A DNA stretch of 64,000 nucleotides from Neisseria mucosa (GCF_013267835.1 NZ_CP053939.1:558001-622000), one strand, 5' to 3'; positions 1 to 8,997 are shown, counted from the first letter of the stretch. A program made the numbers and translations. Notes: generated by a model not told the origin, from the letters alone.

Positions 1-573
1 GGCCAAGTCTTTATGAAGGATATTGACGGGTTGATTGCCACCTTGAATGTGTGTTTTTTGAACCAGCTTGGTAACGGGGTGACGGTCGGTAGAGTAAAGT
101 CCGCCCAGTCGCAATATGTCGATATGGGGGACGGCGCTTTCCAGCAGGGCTTGCTCAACCGCGAGGATTTGACGGGCGGATTCGGTTTGCGGATCGGGCG
201 GCGTGGTTTCATCGCATACGCGTGCTTGGTCGCCATACACGCTGGTGCTGCCGGTAAAGATGATGTGTTGTACCTTGCATCGCTCGGCAAGCTGAATCCA
301 TTTTTTCAGGGTATCGGCGTAATGGTTCAATGACGAAGGCGGAAGCAGGCAAAACCATGTCGACTTGTTGATATGGTTTTGCCATAATGCCGAATTTTGA
401 AAAACATCGTCTTGATTCAAATCGATAATGTCGAGTTCAATCGGCAGATTGATGTCGTCGGAGGTCAGGTTGCGTTTGACGGCGGCTACCTGACTGCCTT
501 GCTCGTAACATTTTTGTGCCAGCGGCAGGCCGAGATAGCCTAAGCCGAGAATGGAAATATCGGGAAGGTGCAT
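1..573 (-). CDS. NAD(P)-dependent epimerase/dehydratase (SDR), 3' end cut off by the window edge
   Basis: The reading frame is open for 191 codons from an ATG at 573 to the window edge. The N-terminus (MHLPDISILGLGYLGLPLAQ) has the glycine-rich GxGxxG dinucleotide-binding turn of a Rossmann fold. Further in, ITGSTSVYG-like residues (HIIFTGSTSVYGD) match the Ser and Tyr region of extended short-chain dehydrogenases acting on nucleotide sugars. The last visible residues (GGNQPVNILHKDLA) resemble the segment where epimerases contact substrate. It is the last gene of a minus-strand run downstream of murB and the TetR gene. A DUS hairpin lies between it and the TetR gene. The substrate cannot be told. 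Confidence 0.7.
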   Translation of the reverse strand, partial: MHLPDISILGLGYLGLPLAQKCYEQGSQVAAVKRNLTSDDINLPIELDIIDLNQDDVFQNSALWQNHINKSTWFCLLPPSSLNHYADTLKKWIQLAERCKVQHIIFTGSTSVYGDQARVCDETTPPDPQTESARQILAVEQALLESAVPHIDILRLGGLYSTDRHPVTKLVQKTHIQGGNQPVNILHKDLA

Positions 574-596
574 AAAGAAAGCATCCGAAAATTAAC

Positions 597-649
597 AGGC
601 CGTCTGAAAATAGCTTTAACTTGGTTAAAACCACGTTTTCAGACGGCCT
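597..649. terminator. DUS inverted-repeat hairpin
   Basis: Two head-to-head uptake sequences (AGGCCGTCTGAAAA and TTTTCAGACGGCCT) are separated by about 25 bases. It follows the stop codon of the TetR gene and probably ends its transcript. Such paired DUS are typical neisserial terminators. Confidence 0.6.
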
Positions 650-662
650 TTGTATGGAAAAA

Positions 663-1304
663 TTAATGGTTGCTGCCGATTTTTTGGTCAAATTCGGCAC
701 GGTGTTCCGGAAGGAGGTAAGGGCGTAACAGGCTGAGTGTGCGGCTGATGCCCCGTACTTTGGAATCTTCGGTCAACTTGGCGCGGCCGCGCAGGGAGCT
801 GTCGAAGTCGAACCAGTATTTCGTTACCATCCACATATTGACGGCAAGGTCGTTCATGGCGGTTTGGTCTGCGCTAATAATGTTCAAGCCGTTGAGCTGG
901 GTCAGCAGGTTGACCAACAGGGGGGACACTTTGGCTTGGGTAAAGGTATTGTGTTCGCCCAATAATTCGGCACTGCGGGCAAGCAGGGTGTTCACATCGC
1001 TGAAAAGGAAACGGTATTCCCACATCACATCATAAATACCGGCCATGTAGTTAATGGAGTCTTCGACATTAGACGGCAACACGGCTTCGTTAAGATAGGC
1101 AAGCAGGGCCTCACTGTAACGTTTGAACAATTGGACGATGATTTCGTCTTTGTTGCGGAAATGGTAGTAGAGGTTGCCCGGGCTGATGCCCAAATGGGCG
1201 GCAATGTGGTTGGTGCTGATATTGCGCTCGCCTTCTTCGTTGAACAAGGCGAGGCTGGCATTGATGATTCGTGTGTAAGTGTTGACTTTAGCAATGCGCG
1301 GCAT
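663..1304 (-). CDS. TetR/AcrR-family transcriptional regulator
   Basis: The gene encodes a protein of about 213 residues. The N-terminal helix-turn-helix is clear: NISTNHIAAHLGISPGNLYY followed by HFRNKDEI is the classic TetR recognition helix. The remaining roughly 150 residues form an alpha-helical ligand-binding domain with no obvious specificity. The ATG at 1304 is preferred because AAGGAG lies 8-9 bases upstream. A GTG three codons earlier (1313) would sit on that ribosome-binding site. It follows murB by only 18 bases on the same strand and is probably co-transcribed with it. The effector and targets are unknown. Confidence 0.85.
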   Translation of the reverse strand: MPRIAKVNTYTRIINASLALFNEEGERNISTNHIAAHLGISPGNLYYHFRNKDEIIVQLFKRYSEALLAYLNEAVLPSNVEDSINYMAGIYDVMWEYRFLFSDVNTLLARSAELLGEHNTFTQAKVSPLLVNLLTQLNGLNIISADQTAMNDLAVNMWMVTKYWFDFDSSLRGRAKLTEDSKVRGISRTLSLLRPYLLPEHRAEFDQKIGSNH

Positions 1305-1322
1305 GGGATACACTCCTTTGTT

Positions 1323-2363
1323 TTATAGGCTGTATGAAGTCGGCAGCCAGTTGGGTTCTGCGTGTAATTCTACCTGAAATTGAGTAAATACTGTATTACA
1401 AACATATTGTGCCAGCTGGTGGACATCTTGCGCGGACGCGTTGTTTTTATTCACTAAAACCAAAGCCTGTCTGTCATGCACGGCCGCACCGCCGATCTGA
1501 TGGCCTTTCAGACGGCATTGGTCAATCAGCCAGCCGGCCGCGAGTTTGACCGAACCGTCAGGCTGCGGATAGCGTGGCATATCGGGGTATTGCTGCAACA
1601 AATCGGCCGCTTTTTCAGCACTGACAACTGGATTTTTAAAGAAACTACCGACATTACCAAGTACGTTAGGATTAGGCAGTTTACTGTTGCGGATTGCACA
1701 CACTGCATCGGAAACATCTTTGGCCGTCGCCTCGCGGCCTTGGCTCAGTTTGGCAACCGCTGCCGCCAAATCGCCATAGCCCAAGTTCGGCACAAAATGC
1801 TCTTTTAACGCAAATACAACCGAAACAATCACATAACGGCCTTTGCCTTCCTGTTTGAATAGGCTTTCACGATAGGCAAAGTCACAGTCGGCATTGGAAA
1901 GCTCGACAAAGGTTTCCGTATCCAAATCAAAGCAGCGTACGCTATGGATAACATCTTTCGCTTCAACGCCGTATGCACCGATGTTTTGTACCGGAGACGC
2001 ACCGACCGTGCCCGGAATCAGACTGAGGTTTTCCAGCCCGCTTAAACCCAGTCCAACCGTATGCAAAACAAAATCATGCCAAATTTCCCCGGCCTGAGCT
2101 TCGATATAAACCAGGCCGTCTGAACGCTCAATTTCGCGTATTCCCTTGTTTTCCATATGCACAACCAGACCAGCATAGTCCTCCATTAAAAGGATATTGC
2201 TGCCGCCGCCGAGCCATAAAACGGTATCGCGGTCGAACTCGGGCAGTCGGACGATGTCGCGCAACTCGTCGGCGTGTTTAAGTGCAACAAATGCTTGGGC
2301 TTGGGCTTTGAGGCCGAAAGTGTTGTAAGGGGTAAGGTCGGTTTGGTATTGGATGGGTTGCAT
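1323..2363 (-). CDS. murB: UDP-N-acetylenolpyruvoylglucosamine reductase MurB
   Basis: MurB reduces the enolpyruvyl group of UDP-GlcNAc-enolpyruvate with NADPH to give UDP-MurNAc, the second committed step of cytoplasmic peptidoglycan precursor synthesis. The 346-residue product has the type I MurB start (NTFGLKAQAQAFVALK), the FAD-binding WLGGGSNILL motif and the GTVGASPVQNIGAYGVE segment. The catalytic serine region is GNVGSFFKNP and the substrate loop YRESLFK is present. Length is normal for a type I enzyme. An uptake-sequence variant (AGGTCGTCTGAA, 2388-2399) lies just upstream of the start. The TetR gene follows closely. Confidence 0.97.
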   Translation of the reverse strand: MQPIQYQTDLTPYNTFGLKAQAQAFVALKHADELRDIVRLPEFDRDTVLWLGGGSNILLMEDYAGLVVHMENKGIREIERSDGLVYIEAQAGEIWHDFVLHTVGLGLSGLENLSLIPGTVGASPVQNIGAYGVEAKDVIHSVRCFDLDTETFVELSNADCDFAYRESLFKQEGKGRYVIVSVVFALKEHFVPNLGYGDLAAAVAKLSQGREATAKDVSDAVCAIRNSKLPNPNVLGNVGSFFKNPVVSAEKAADLLQQYPDMPRYPQPDGSVKLAAGWLIDQCRLKGHQIGGAAVHDRQALVLVNKNNASAQDVHQLAQYVCNTVFTQFQVELHAEPNWLPTSYSL

Positions 2364-2409
2364 GATGATTTGTGATTTTGTGGATTCAGGTCGTCTGAAA
2401 ACTTACTAT

Positions 2410-3183
2410 TTAACAATTACGATAGGTAATGGGGTTTTGGGGGGCTTTATAGTTTTCTTGGGAAGAATAGGTCAGCTTGTCTACGATTTCTTGATAAACG
2501 TCGGACTCTTTTGGCAACGGCTTGCCTTCAAACATCCAACGGCCTTGAATAATATCGTCGGCAGAAATCCATCTTTCGATTTCATACACTGCCAATGTCC
2601 AGCCGCGATAGACTGCAACTGCATATTTTGCTTTTTCACGCCTACTTCCGATTTTCCAATATTTCCGTGTGCGCTCATAAATTTCCTTATGCCTATCGGC
2701 TTCAGGAATATTCCCTGATCTGATGTCTTTTTTCAGTTTCTCGTATTCGTTATTAATCGTAATTAAAACAATAGGTTTATCAGTTTTCAATTCTTGCGCA
2801 TCATATTTTCGTTTTAATTCGGACAAGCTCATCAATCCTACTTCAGAAGAATGCGTGCCGCCTTGAATATTAGTCAGCGGCTGCTGGCTCGGCTTGACTA
2901 AGGAGAGTAGGTCTATTGCCATCGCTTCATATTCAAAAGCCTGTTTGTCTGTTTGGATGTTGTGCCGCAGAATGTAATACACGGGTTGGTTTCCACTTTG
3001 ATGTATTTCCCTAATCAAGGCAATTTTATCACTTGGCGTTTCTGTTTCTTGTAATGAACCTAGGGCATGATGGAAAACGCGATTGCCCACGCCTTTACCT
3101 ACATAGAAAATATTGCCGTCTCTAGGGTCAATCAAGCAATAAATATAGTAAGCAAGTTTTTCTATAATGGAGGTTGAAAACAT
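2410..3183 (-). CDS. GIY-YIG domain protein of the LEM-3-like type
   Basis: The 257-residue product begins with a GIY-YIG nuclease core: YYIYCLIDPRDGNIFYVGKG gives the two strands (YIY and YVG), followed by GNRVFHH with the conserved arginine. This arrangement is typical of LEM-3-like GIY-YIG domains, which are predicted DNA-cutting domains. The C-terminal 150 residues are hydrophilic and not recognised. The ribosome-binding site AAGGAA lies just before the ATG at 3183. It is a single gene between murB and norM with no restriction methylase or homing context. The base composition looks slightly richer in A and T than in the neighbours. Nuclease activity is inferred from the fold only. Confidence 0.72.
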   Translation of the reverse strand: MFSTSIIEKLAYYIYCLIDPRDGNIFYVGKGVGNRVFHHALGSLQETETPSDKIALIREIHQSGNQPVYYILRHNIQTDKQAFEYEAMAIDLLSLVKPSQQPLTNIQGGTHSSEVGLMSLSELKRKYDAQELKTDKPIVLITINNEYEKLKKDIRSGNIPEADRHKEIYERTRKYWKIGSRREKAKYAVAVYRGWTLAVYEIERWISADDIIQGRWMFEGKPLPKESDVYQEIVDKLTYSSQENYKAPQNPITYRNC

Positions 3184-3227
3184 TTTTTTCCTTAAAAGTG
3201 AATAAGCCGTAAATGAAATATCAATGG

Positions 3228-3256
3228 AGGTTGTCTGAAAGAAATTTCAGACGGCC
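3228..3256. terminator. Imperfect DUS hairpin
   Basis: GGTTGTCTGAAA and TTTCAGACGGCC face each other across a short loop. The left arm is a mutated uptake sequence. The right arm supplies the stop codon of norM (TGA within GCCGTCTGA). Confidence 0.45.
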
Positions 3257-4626
3257 TTATGCGATTTGACCCTCTCTTTACTGCAAAGCTCCAGGCACCA
3301 TACCAATGCAATGGCGGCAATCGTCAGTGAAACGGTCAGCGCAGTCCAGAAGCCGTAAATGCCCATATCGGCATGATAGGCAAGCAGGTAGCCGGGCAAC
3401 AGGCCGCACCCCCAGAAAGCCACGGCATGGATGAACATCGGCATTTTGGTCACTTTATAGCCGCGCAGCGCATATGAAGCGATACATTGGGTGGCATCTG
3501 CCAATTGGAATAGGGAGGCGAAAAATAAAACAGTCGCAGCAATGCCTAATACGGCCGCATCGTTGGTGTACATACCGGCTAATTGAAAGCGAAAGATGAC
3601 CAAGAGCAGCGCGGTGCAGGTGGCAAGCATCCAGCCCAACACCAATGAAACGCCTGAAATATAACGCGCCCGCAAAAAATCGCGCCGCCCGAGCGAAAAG
3701 CCAACGCGTACCGTGCTTGCCGAGCCGACGCTTTGCGGAACCATATACAAAATCCCTGACAGGCTGATGACGACTTGTTGCGCGGCGACATAATCCTCGC
3801 CGAATGGCGCCACCAAAAAGACGATAAACGAAAACGCGCTGGCTTCTAAAAAATAAGACAAGCCGATGGGTGCACCGATTTTCCAAATCTGTTTGAAGGC
3901 CGTCAAATCGGGTTTACCGATTTTTGCCGTCAAACCAAACGGACGGAAGAATTTTTCTTTGGCGATATAAAGCCACAAGGCCAATGCGCTGAACCAAAAT
4001 ACCGCCGCCGTTGCCACGCCGCAACCTGCGCCGCCCAAAGCAGGCATACCGAATTTGCCGTAAACAAACACATAGTTCAGCGGCACATTCAACACAAATG
4101 CCGCGAAACTGACCAACATAATCACACGCGGACGGTTCAAGCTGGAGGCATAAGCGTGCAGGGCGCGGTGTATCATGGCGGCCGGCATTGCCAAGCTGGT
4201 GAAGAACATATATTGCGCCATCGTGTCTTCGACATAATCGTTCAATGTCAGCCAATGACGGAACGGCGTAATCATCGCCCACATCAACAGCATGCCGAAT
4301 ACGCCCAAACACAAGCCAAACCAAATGCCCTGCATTCCTGTTTTGCCGACTTCTTCGGTTTTACCCGCGCCGTACAACTGGGCAATCATCGGGTTCAACG
4401 CCGCCATCACGCCCATAAAGGTAATGTAAATCGTAGAAAACGCGCTACTGCCCAGCGCCACCGCGGCCAAATCTTCCTTGCCTGCGCCACCGGCCATCAC
4501 CGTATCGACAAAACCAATGCCCACTTGCGCCACTTGCGCCAACAGCATGGGCAGTGCGAGGGCGGTAAGCAGGTGGGTTTCTTTTAAGAAAACAGGAAAG
4601 GCAAAGCGGTTGAGGTTCAGTAGCAT
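3247..4626 (-). CDS. norM: MATE-family multidrug efflux transporter NorM
   Basis: NorM is an inner-membrane cation-coupled antiporter that expels cationic drugs, dyes and fluoroquinolones. The 459-residue product has about 12 hydrophobic segments. Its N-terminal part (LALPMLLAQVAQVGIGFVDT) and the following VMAGGAGKEDLAAVALGSS match the MATE signature as I know it from meningococcal NorM. The second half repeats the pattern. The C-terminus ends in Ala-Val because a DUS supplies the stop codon. It is a single gene flanked by DUS elements. No drug-responsive regulator is next to it. Confidence 0.95.
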   Translation of the reverse strand: MLLNLNRFAFPVFLKETHLLTALALPMLLAQVAQVGIGFVDTVMAGGAGKEDLAAVALGSSAFSTIYITFMGVMAALNPMIAQLYGAGKTEEVGKTGMQGIWFGLCLGVFGMLLMWAMITPFRHWLTLNDYVEDTMAQYMFFTSLAMPAAMIHRALHAYASSLNRPRVIMLVSFAAFVLNVPLNYVFVYGKFGMPALGGAGCGVATAAVFWFSALALWLYIAKEKFFRPFGLTAKIGKPDLTAFKQIWKIGAPIGLSYFLEASAFSFIVFLVAPFGEDYVAAQQVVISLSGILYMVPQSVGSASTVRVGFSLGRRDFLRARYISGVSLVLGWMLATCTALLLVIFRFQLAGMYTNDAAVLGIAATVLFFASLFQLADATQCIASYALRGYKVTKMPMFIHAVAFWGCGLLPGYLLAYHADMGIYGFWTALTVSLTIAAIALVWCLELCSKERVKSHKAV

Positions 4627-4729
4627 AATGTGTGCGGTTTGAGGACAAAGGCCGTCTGAAAACGGAAATTTAAAATTATAAAGGGTAATGTTTGTACACA
4701 GACAAAGATTGGTTTAATCGTTAAATTTT

Positions 4730-5167
4730 TCAGACGGCCTTAAATGTCGGATGTCTTTTGACAGCTTCCAACCAGCTGTCCGGCGTTTGAAACTGCATCA
4801 GGCCGTCTGAAAGCGAAACCGCAGCTTGGGTAGTCGAAGCGCGGGTCAGTTTTTCATTGGTTTCGGCATCGTAAATGGTGTAATCGATACGCAGGCAGCT
4901 TTCGATCTCGACGATGTCCATATCAACGCGGATTTTTTGGCCGAAACTGGCAGGGCGGATGTATTTGAGGTTCATCTGCACAATCGGCCAGCTGTACCCT
5001 TGCCGCCCCATTTCGTTGTAGTCATAACCGATGGAAGACAGAAAAGCGCAACGTGCGGTTTCAAGGTATTTGACATAGTTTCCGTGCCACACGATGTGCA
5101 TGGCATCTACGTCAAAAAAAGGAACTTCAGTTTCAAAGCTGTGTTGGCAATAGATGTGTTTTTTCAT
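4730..5167 (-). CDS. Hotdog-fold acyl thioesterase, aryl polyene locus (ApeK-like)
   Basis: The 145-residue protein is of the 4-hydroxybenzoyl-CoA thioesterase (4HBT/YbgC) family. The catalytic segment FFDVDAMHIVWHGNYVKYLE shows Asp19/Asp21 and His24 in the usual places. In aryl polyene clusters such a thioesterase edits or releases chains from the carrier protein. Here it is the last of three genes, after a GT2 glycosyltransferase and an acyltransferase, the order found for ApeJ and ApeK functions. The start at 5167 has only a weak ribosome-binding site, and the gap to the upstream gene is 26 bases. The DUS supplies its stop codon. Assignment to aryl polyenes rests on gene context. Confidence 0.8.
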   Translation of the reverse strand: MKKHIYCQHSFETEVPFFDVDAMHIVWHGNYVKYLETARCAFLSSIGYDYNEMGRQGYSWPIVQMNLKYIRPASFGQKIRVDMDIVEIESCLRIDYTIYDAETNEKLTRASTTQAAVSLSDGLMQFQTPDSWLEAVKRHPTFKAV

Positions 5168-5193
5168 GGCTTAAAAAAGTGAGTGTGTTGGTT

Positions 5194-6123
5194 TCAGACG
5201 GCGTCTTCGCCCCAAAAATCATAAAAATTGAACCATTGTAGCGGATTTTGCGCACATTCTTGCGCCAAAATGTCGGCAAAACCCTGCATCGCGTCTTTGA
5301 CGGCGGCTTCGCGGTTGCCGCGTTTCCAGCTGGAAGTATCGGTAAAGCGGCGCAGTTTCAAATGATGGCGGCCGTTTTGTTTGACGCAAAACAGCGTGTT
5401 TACTTGCGTTTTTAAAAGCGAAGCCAATAGCCATGCGCCTTGCGGCATAGGGGCGGTGTGGCCTAAGAAATTAATGTCGGCGGTTTTCTCGCCGCGGACA
5501 GGTACTCGGTCGGCCGCGATGGCAATCCATTCGCCGTCTTCGATACGGCGGTTCAATTCCATCATCAGGGTGGTGTCCAAATCGGTTACCTGAATCAGGC
5601 GGATATGTTCTGCGCCGGCTTTTTGCAATGCCTCGTTAAATGCCTGCGCGTGTTTGCTGTGTACTAATACATTGAGTCTGAAATCTTTATGGTGCGACAC
5701 CAGCGCACGGCAAACTTCGGTATTGCCCAAGTGCGAACAGGCAAAAATCTGGCCGCGTTCGTTGCGTTTGATTTGCGAATAGATATCGTCCGGATCTTCA
5801 ATCACCAAATCTTCATAACGGATTTTGCGTTGCCACACGGCAAAACGGTCGCAAACCGCTTCGCCAAATGCAACGAATTGTTTGAATACGCTGTGTTTCG
5901 GCAGGACGGTATGGGGAAAGGCCGTCTGAAGACGGGTTTGATAGCGTAAGACATGACGGCGCGGTTTGGGCGCGGTTGCATAAAAATACAGTACCACAAA
6001 CCAAATGCACGGCCTCATTAAAAAGGCCGGCAGATGGCGCACCATCAATGTAGTCAGGGCGAGAAACAGGCGGCTGCCGCGTTCGGGTTGTGCCGCCCAA
6101 TGGGTTTGTTTATGGTTGATCAT
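5194..6123 (-). CDS. LpxL/HtrB-like acyltransferase, aryl polyene locus
   Basis: The 309-residue inner-membrane acyltransferase has the HX4E motif of the lipid A secondary acyltransferase family (SHLGNTEV, His131 and Glu136). A hydrophobic N-terminal segment lies at about residues 20-50. It starts 4 bases after the glycosyltransferase stop codon, so the two are almost certainly translated together. In several proteobacterial aryl polyene clusters a GT2 domain and this type of acyltransferase are fused in one protein; here they are two adjacent genes. The likely role is attaching the polyene to its lipid or sugar anchor. A housekeeping lipid A acyltransferase is the alternative, but the neighbours argue against it. 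Confidence 0.8.
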   Translation of the reverse strand: MINHKQTHWAAQPERGSRLFLALTTLMVRHLPAFLMRPCIWFVVLYFYATAPKPRRHVLRYQTRLQTAFPHTVLPKHSVFKQFVAFGEAVCDRFAVWQRKIRYEDLVIEDPDDIYSQIKRNERGQIFACSHLGNTEVCRALVSHHKDFRLNVLVHSKHAQAFNEALQKAGAEHIRLIQVTDLDTTLMMELNRRIEDGEWIAIAADRVPVRGEKTADINFLGHTAPMPQGAWLLASLLKTQVNTLFCVKQNGRHHLKLRRFTDTSSWKRGNREAAVKDAMQGFADILAQECAQNPLQWFNFYDFWGEDAV

Positions 6124-6127
6124 GGTT

Positions 6128-6853
6128 TCAGACGGCCTTTCCGAAAACTTTGCCCAATCGGTGTTTCAACATACCGAAAAACAGCCGTGTATGCATTTTG
6201 CTGATGCGGACATTGTCGGCAAAGGCATCGAAGTGGGACACGCCGTCGGCGGCGTATTGGACGGGTGTTTTAATCCAAACCGGTTTGATGTCGCGCCAGT
6301 AGAGGCGGATAAGGATTTCCGTATCGAAGTCCATGCGGTCGCCTACGGTTTCTTCGCGGACGACGGACAGCGCGGGTGTAAGGGGATAGAGGCGGAAGCC
6401 GCACATGCCGTCTTTGATGTCGCATGACCAAGTGTGCAGCATATTCCAGAAGTCGGTAATTTTTCGTCCGTAAAGTCGTGCTTTGGGCGCGTCATCGCCG
6501 TATTGCGGCCAGCCGCAAACAACAGCTTCGGGATTTTGTTCTGCTGCGGCGAGGAGTTTGGGAGTGTCGCTCAAGCAATGCTGGCCGTCTGCATCAACCT
6601 GCAAGACGTGGGTATAGCCATGTTCTTGAGCGTATTCCAAGCCGGTTTTGACCGCTGCGCCTTTACCGCCGTTGATGGGACGGTAAAGGACATCAATGCC
6701 GTCTGAAACCAAAGCCTGCAATACAGGTTTGCATTCTTCGCGTGAACCGTCGTCCACAATTAAAACGTTTAAACCGAAGCCGCGCATGGTTTGGGCAACG
6801 TGGCTGATGGTGGTCGGATGGTTGTAATGTGGAATAAGGGCCAGGGTTTTCAT
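6128..6853 (-). CDS. Family 2 glycosyltransferase, aryl polyene locus
   Basis: The 241-residue GT-A fold enzyme has the nucleotide-sugar motifs VDDGS (Asp34-Asp35) and the metal-binding QVDADGQH (Asp88, Asp90). There is no transmembrane segment. It resembles dolichol-phosphate mannose synthase-like GT2 proteins and the glycosyltransferase half of ApeJ-type proteins. It is the first gene of a three-gene minus-strand unit with the acyltransferase and thioesterase. It ends in GKAV because a DUS supplies the stop codon. The sugar donor is unknown. Confidence 0.8.
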   Translation of the reverse strand: MKTLALIPHYNHPTTISHVAQTMRGFGLNVLIVDDGSREECKPVLQALVSDGIDVLYRPINGGKGAAVKTGLEYAQEHGYTHVLQVDADGQHCLSDTPKLLAAAEQNPEAVVCGWPQYGDDAPKARLYGRKITDFWNMLHTWSCDIKDGMCGFRLYPLTPALSVVREETVGDRMDFDTEILIRLYWRDIKPVWIKTPVQYAADGVSHFDAFADNVRISKMHTRLFFGMLKHRLGKVFGKAV

Positions 6854-6917
6854 AAATATTTTTAGACGACGTTAACACAATGCAGAGTATAGCAAATAAA
6901 CATGCCATGGCGTTTGA

Positions 6918-6984
6918 AAAGGCCGTCTGAAACGGCGATGACAAAATCGTTTGATTTTGTTTCTCACTGTTTCAGACGGCCTTT
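6918..6984. terminator. DUS inverted-repeat hairpin
   Basis: AAAGGCCGTCTGAAAC and GTTTCAGACGGCCTTT face each other. A second nested pairing (ACAAAATC against GATTTTGT) extends the stem. It lies between the ABC transporter stop codon and the glycosyltransferase gene and should end the ABC transporter transcript. Confidence 0.65.
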
Positions 6985-6998
6985 GGTATGCCATTAAT

Positions 6999-8765
6999 TC
7001 AGCATTGTACATGACCGACATCGAGACATAAATCATGGAATTCGTTGAGCGTGCTGCGGTGTCCGATGCTGATGATGATGCTGTCGGGCAGTTTTTGCTT
7101 TAAGGCGCGGTAGAGCAGGGCTTCGGTCGGTTCGTCCAAAGCGGCGGTGGCTTCGTCGAGCAGGATGATTTTGGGCTGCGAGAGCAGGGCGCGGACGAAG
7201 GCGACGCGTTGCAGTTCGCCGGGGGAGAGTTTGTGTTGCCAGTCGTCGGTTTTGTCCAATTTATCAATGAGATAACCTAGGCGGCAGGTATTCATGGCTT
7301 CGGCTAACTCGGGGTGATGATGGTCAATGTCGGGGTAACAAATCGCATCGCGCAGGCTGCCTTGTGCTGTGTAGGGGCGTTGCGGCAGGAATAGGATGTT
7401 TTGATGCGGCGGATGGCTGACTTTACCGCTGCTGCCGAAAGGCCAAAGTCCAGCCAGTGCACGCAGCAACGAAGTTTTGCCGCAACCGCTCGGGCCGCGT
7501 ATCAGTAGGGAATTGCCGCTTTTGAGGTTGATATTGATGCCGTCTAATAAAACTTCGCCGTTGTGGCGGTATAGGGCAACGTTTTCTAAGATCAGGCCGT
7601 CTGAAACTTCGGTAAGCTCAGGTTGTCGTGCGGCGTGTTTTTCTTCCGTACTCAGCAAGAATCCGTACAGACGCTCCAATCGGGCGCGGTAGGCAGTGAA
7701 TTTGTTGTAGAACATCCGGAAGAAAGACAGCGCGTTTTGCAGTCGTGCGAAGGCTTGGACGGTCTGCTGGATGTCGCCGATTTTGATTTGTCCGGCAAAC
7801 AGGCGCGGAGCTTGCAAAATAATGGGAAAGAGCTTGATGCCGTTGGTAAACATATCGTTAAAGCCGCTCAGGCAGACACTTTGCCGCGCGATACGCCAAC
7901 GGTTGCGGATGATGGCCTTGAAGCGGTCGGCAAGCTGGTCGTGTTCGTGTTTTTCGCCGTTGTAAAACGCGACGCTTTCGGCATGGTCGCGCACGCGGAC
8001 AAGGGAATAACGGTAGTCGCCGTTGAGTTTTTCGTTTTCATAATTAAAACGAATCAAAGGGTTGCCTATCCACATGGCGATAAAGGTCGCCAAAATCACA
8101 AACATATAGACAAACCAAACGATACCGTGCGGAATATCGAAGCCGAACACGGTCAGGATGCCCGCCAAGCCCCACAAAACAACGGCAAATTCCAGCGAGG
8201 TAACGACCGAATTGACCATGCCGCGCACAAATTCGATGGTCGAAGCGATGAATTCCTGCGCGTCCTGTTGGATACGCTGGTCGATATTGTCCGGCGCATG
8301 GCGGCGCATTTGCAGGCGGTAGTAGTTTTTGTCGGCAAGCCAGCGCGAAGTCAAAACTTCATTGAGCCGCTCCGACCATTTAATCGCCAAGCCTTGATCG
8401 AGAAAGTCGTTGACGACGTTGTTAAACGCCCGTATCAACACCACGCCTGCATTCATCGCCGCAAACATCCAAAACGCGGAGGCATTCAAATCCTGCATCG
8501 AGTCGTAAAGCCCTTTGGACATAAAGGTACTCAACACATTCAACCGCACTTCGGTCAGCAGCAGCGTAATCATCGCCGTAATCAGCAGCAATACTTTAAC
8601 TGCACTTTTCGGCGTCAGACATAGCCGCAGGATATAGCTGAACTCGCGCCCGAAGCGCGTGTTGCGTGCAAAAAACAGAATCACCGCCGAGGCGGCGGCG
8701 ACCATCAACAAGGTCTGCACCAGCCAAGACGGTGAGGAATAAAGCTCGGTTTGCCATTTTTGCAT
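6999..8765 (-). CDS. ABC transporter, fused membrane and ATPase domains (SbmA/BacA-YddA type)
   Basis: The product has 588 residues from the ATG at 8765. The N-terminal half is an ABC_membrane_2-type domain with about six hydrophobic segments and the YNGEKHEHDQL segment typical of SbmA/BacA/YddA relatives. The C-terminal half is a complete ATPase: Walker A GPSGCGKTS, signature LSPGELQRV, Walker B IILLDEATAALDE. An upstream in-frame ATG at 8852 would add 29 residues partly encoded by a DUS and is less likely. This family moves peptides or other hydrophobic compounds across the inner membrane. The substrate is unknown. It diverges from the TonB receptor gene, and its nearness to the receptor could mean a role with siderophores, but that is speculative. 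Confidence 0.85.
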   Translation of the reverse strand: MQKWQTELYSSPSWLVQTLLMVAAASAVILFFARNTRFGREFSYILRLCLTPKSAVKVLLLITAMITLLLTEVRLNVLSTFMSKGLYDSMQDLNASAFWMFAAMNAGVVLIRAFNNVVNDFLDQGLAIKWSERLNEVLTSRWLADKNYYRLQMRRHAPDNIDQRIQQDAQEFIASTIEFVRGMVNSVVTSLEFAVVLWGLAGILTVFGFDIPHGIVWFVYMFVILATFIAMWIGNPLIRFNYENEKLNGDYRYSLVRVRDHAESVAFYNGEKHEHDQLADRFKAIIRNRWRIARQSVCLSGFNDMFTNGIKLFPIILQAPRLFAGQIKIGDIQQTVQAFARLQNALSFFRMFYNKFTAYRARLERLYGFLLSTEEKHAARQPELTEVSDGLILENVALYRHNGEVLLDGININLKSGNSLLIRGPSGCGKTSLLRALAGLWPFGSSGKVSHPPHQNILFLPQRPYTAQGSLRDAICYPDIDHHHPELAEAMNTCRLGYLIDKLDKTDDWQHKLSPGELQRVAFVRALLSQPKIILLDEATAALDEPTEALLYRALKQKLPDSIIISIGHRSTLNEFHDLCLDVGHVQC

Positions 8766-8997
8766 GGGTGTATTCTCTGAAAGGGTCGTAAAGGCCGTCT
8801 GAAAGGACGGCAAATTTATTGAATTATGATCACTATGAAAATAGTTTTTCAAACTGTTGTATTTTTGTATTTACAAACAGTTCTTATTTGTTTTTGTGGA
8901 AAGCAGGAATCTTATCAAATATAATCGCAAAGCTAAATTACTTTGTAATTTTTTACCCGATATAAGAATTATTAATATTTCAATTCAGAAGGAATTT

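Noticed and set aside
1..573. Apparent frameshift near the start of the window in the SDR gene
   Set aside because: Recounting the T-run at 54-59 restores one continuous frame through GGNQPVNILHKD.
8963..8977. Fur box upstream of the siderophore receptor
   Set aside because: The A/T-rich partial palindrome matches the consensus too poorly to list as a site; mentioned only as a possibility.
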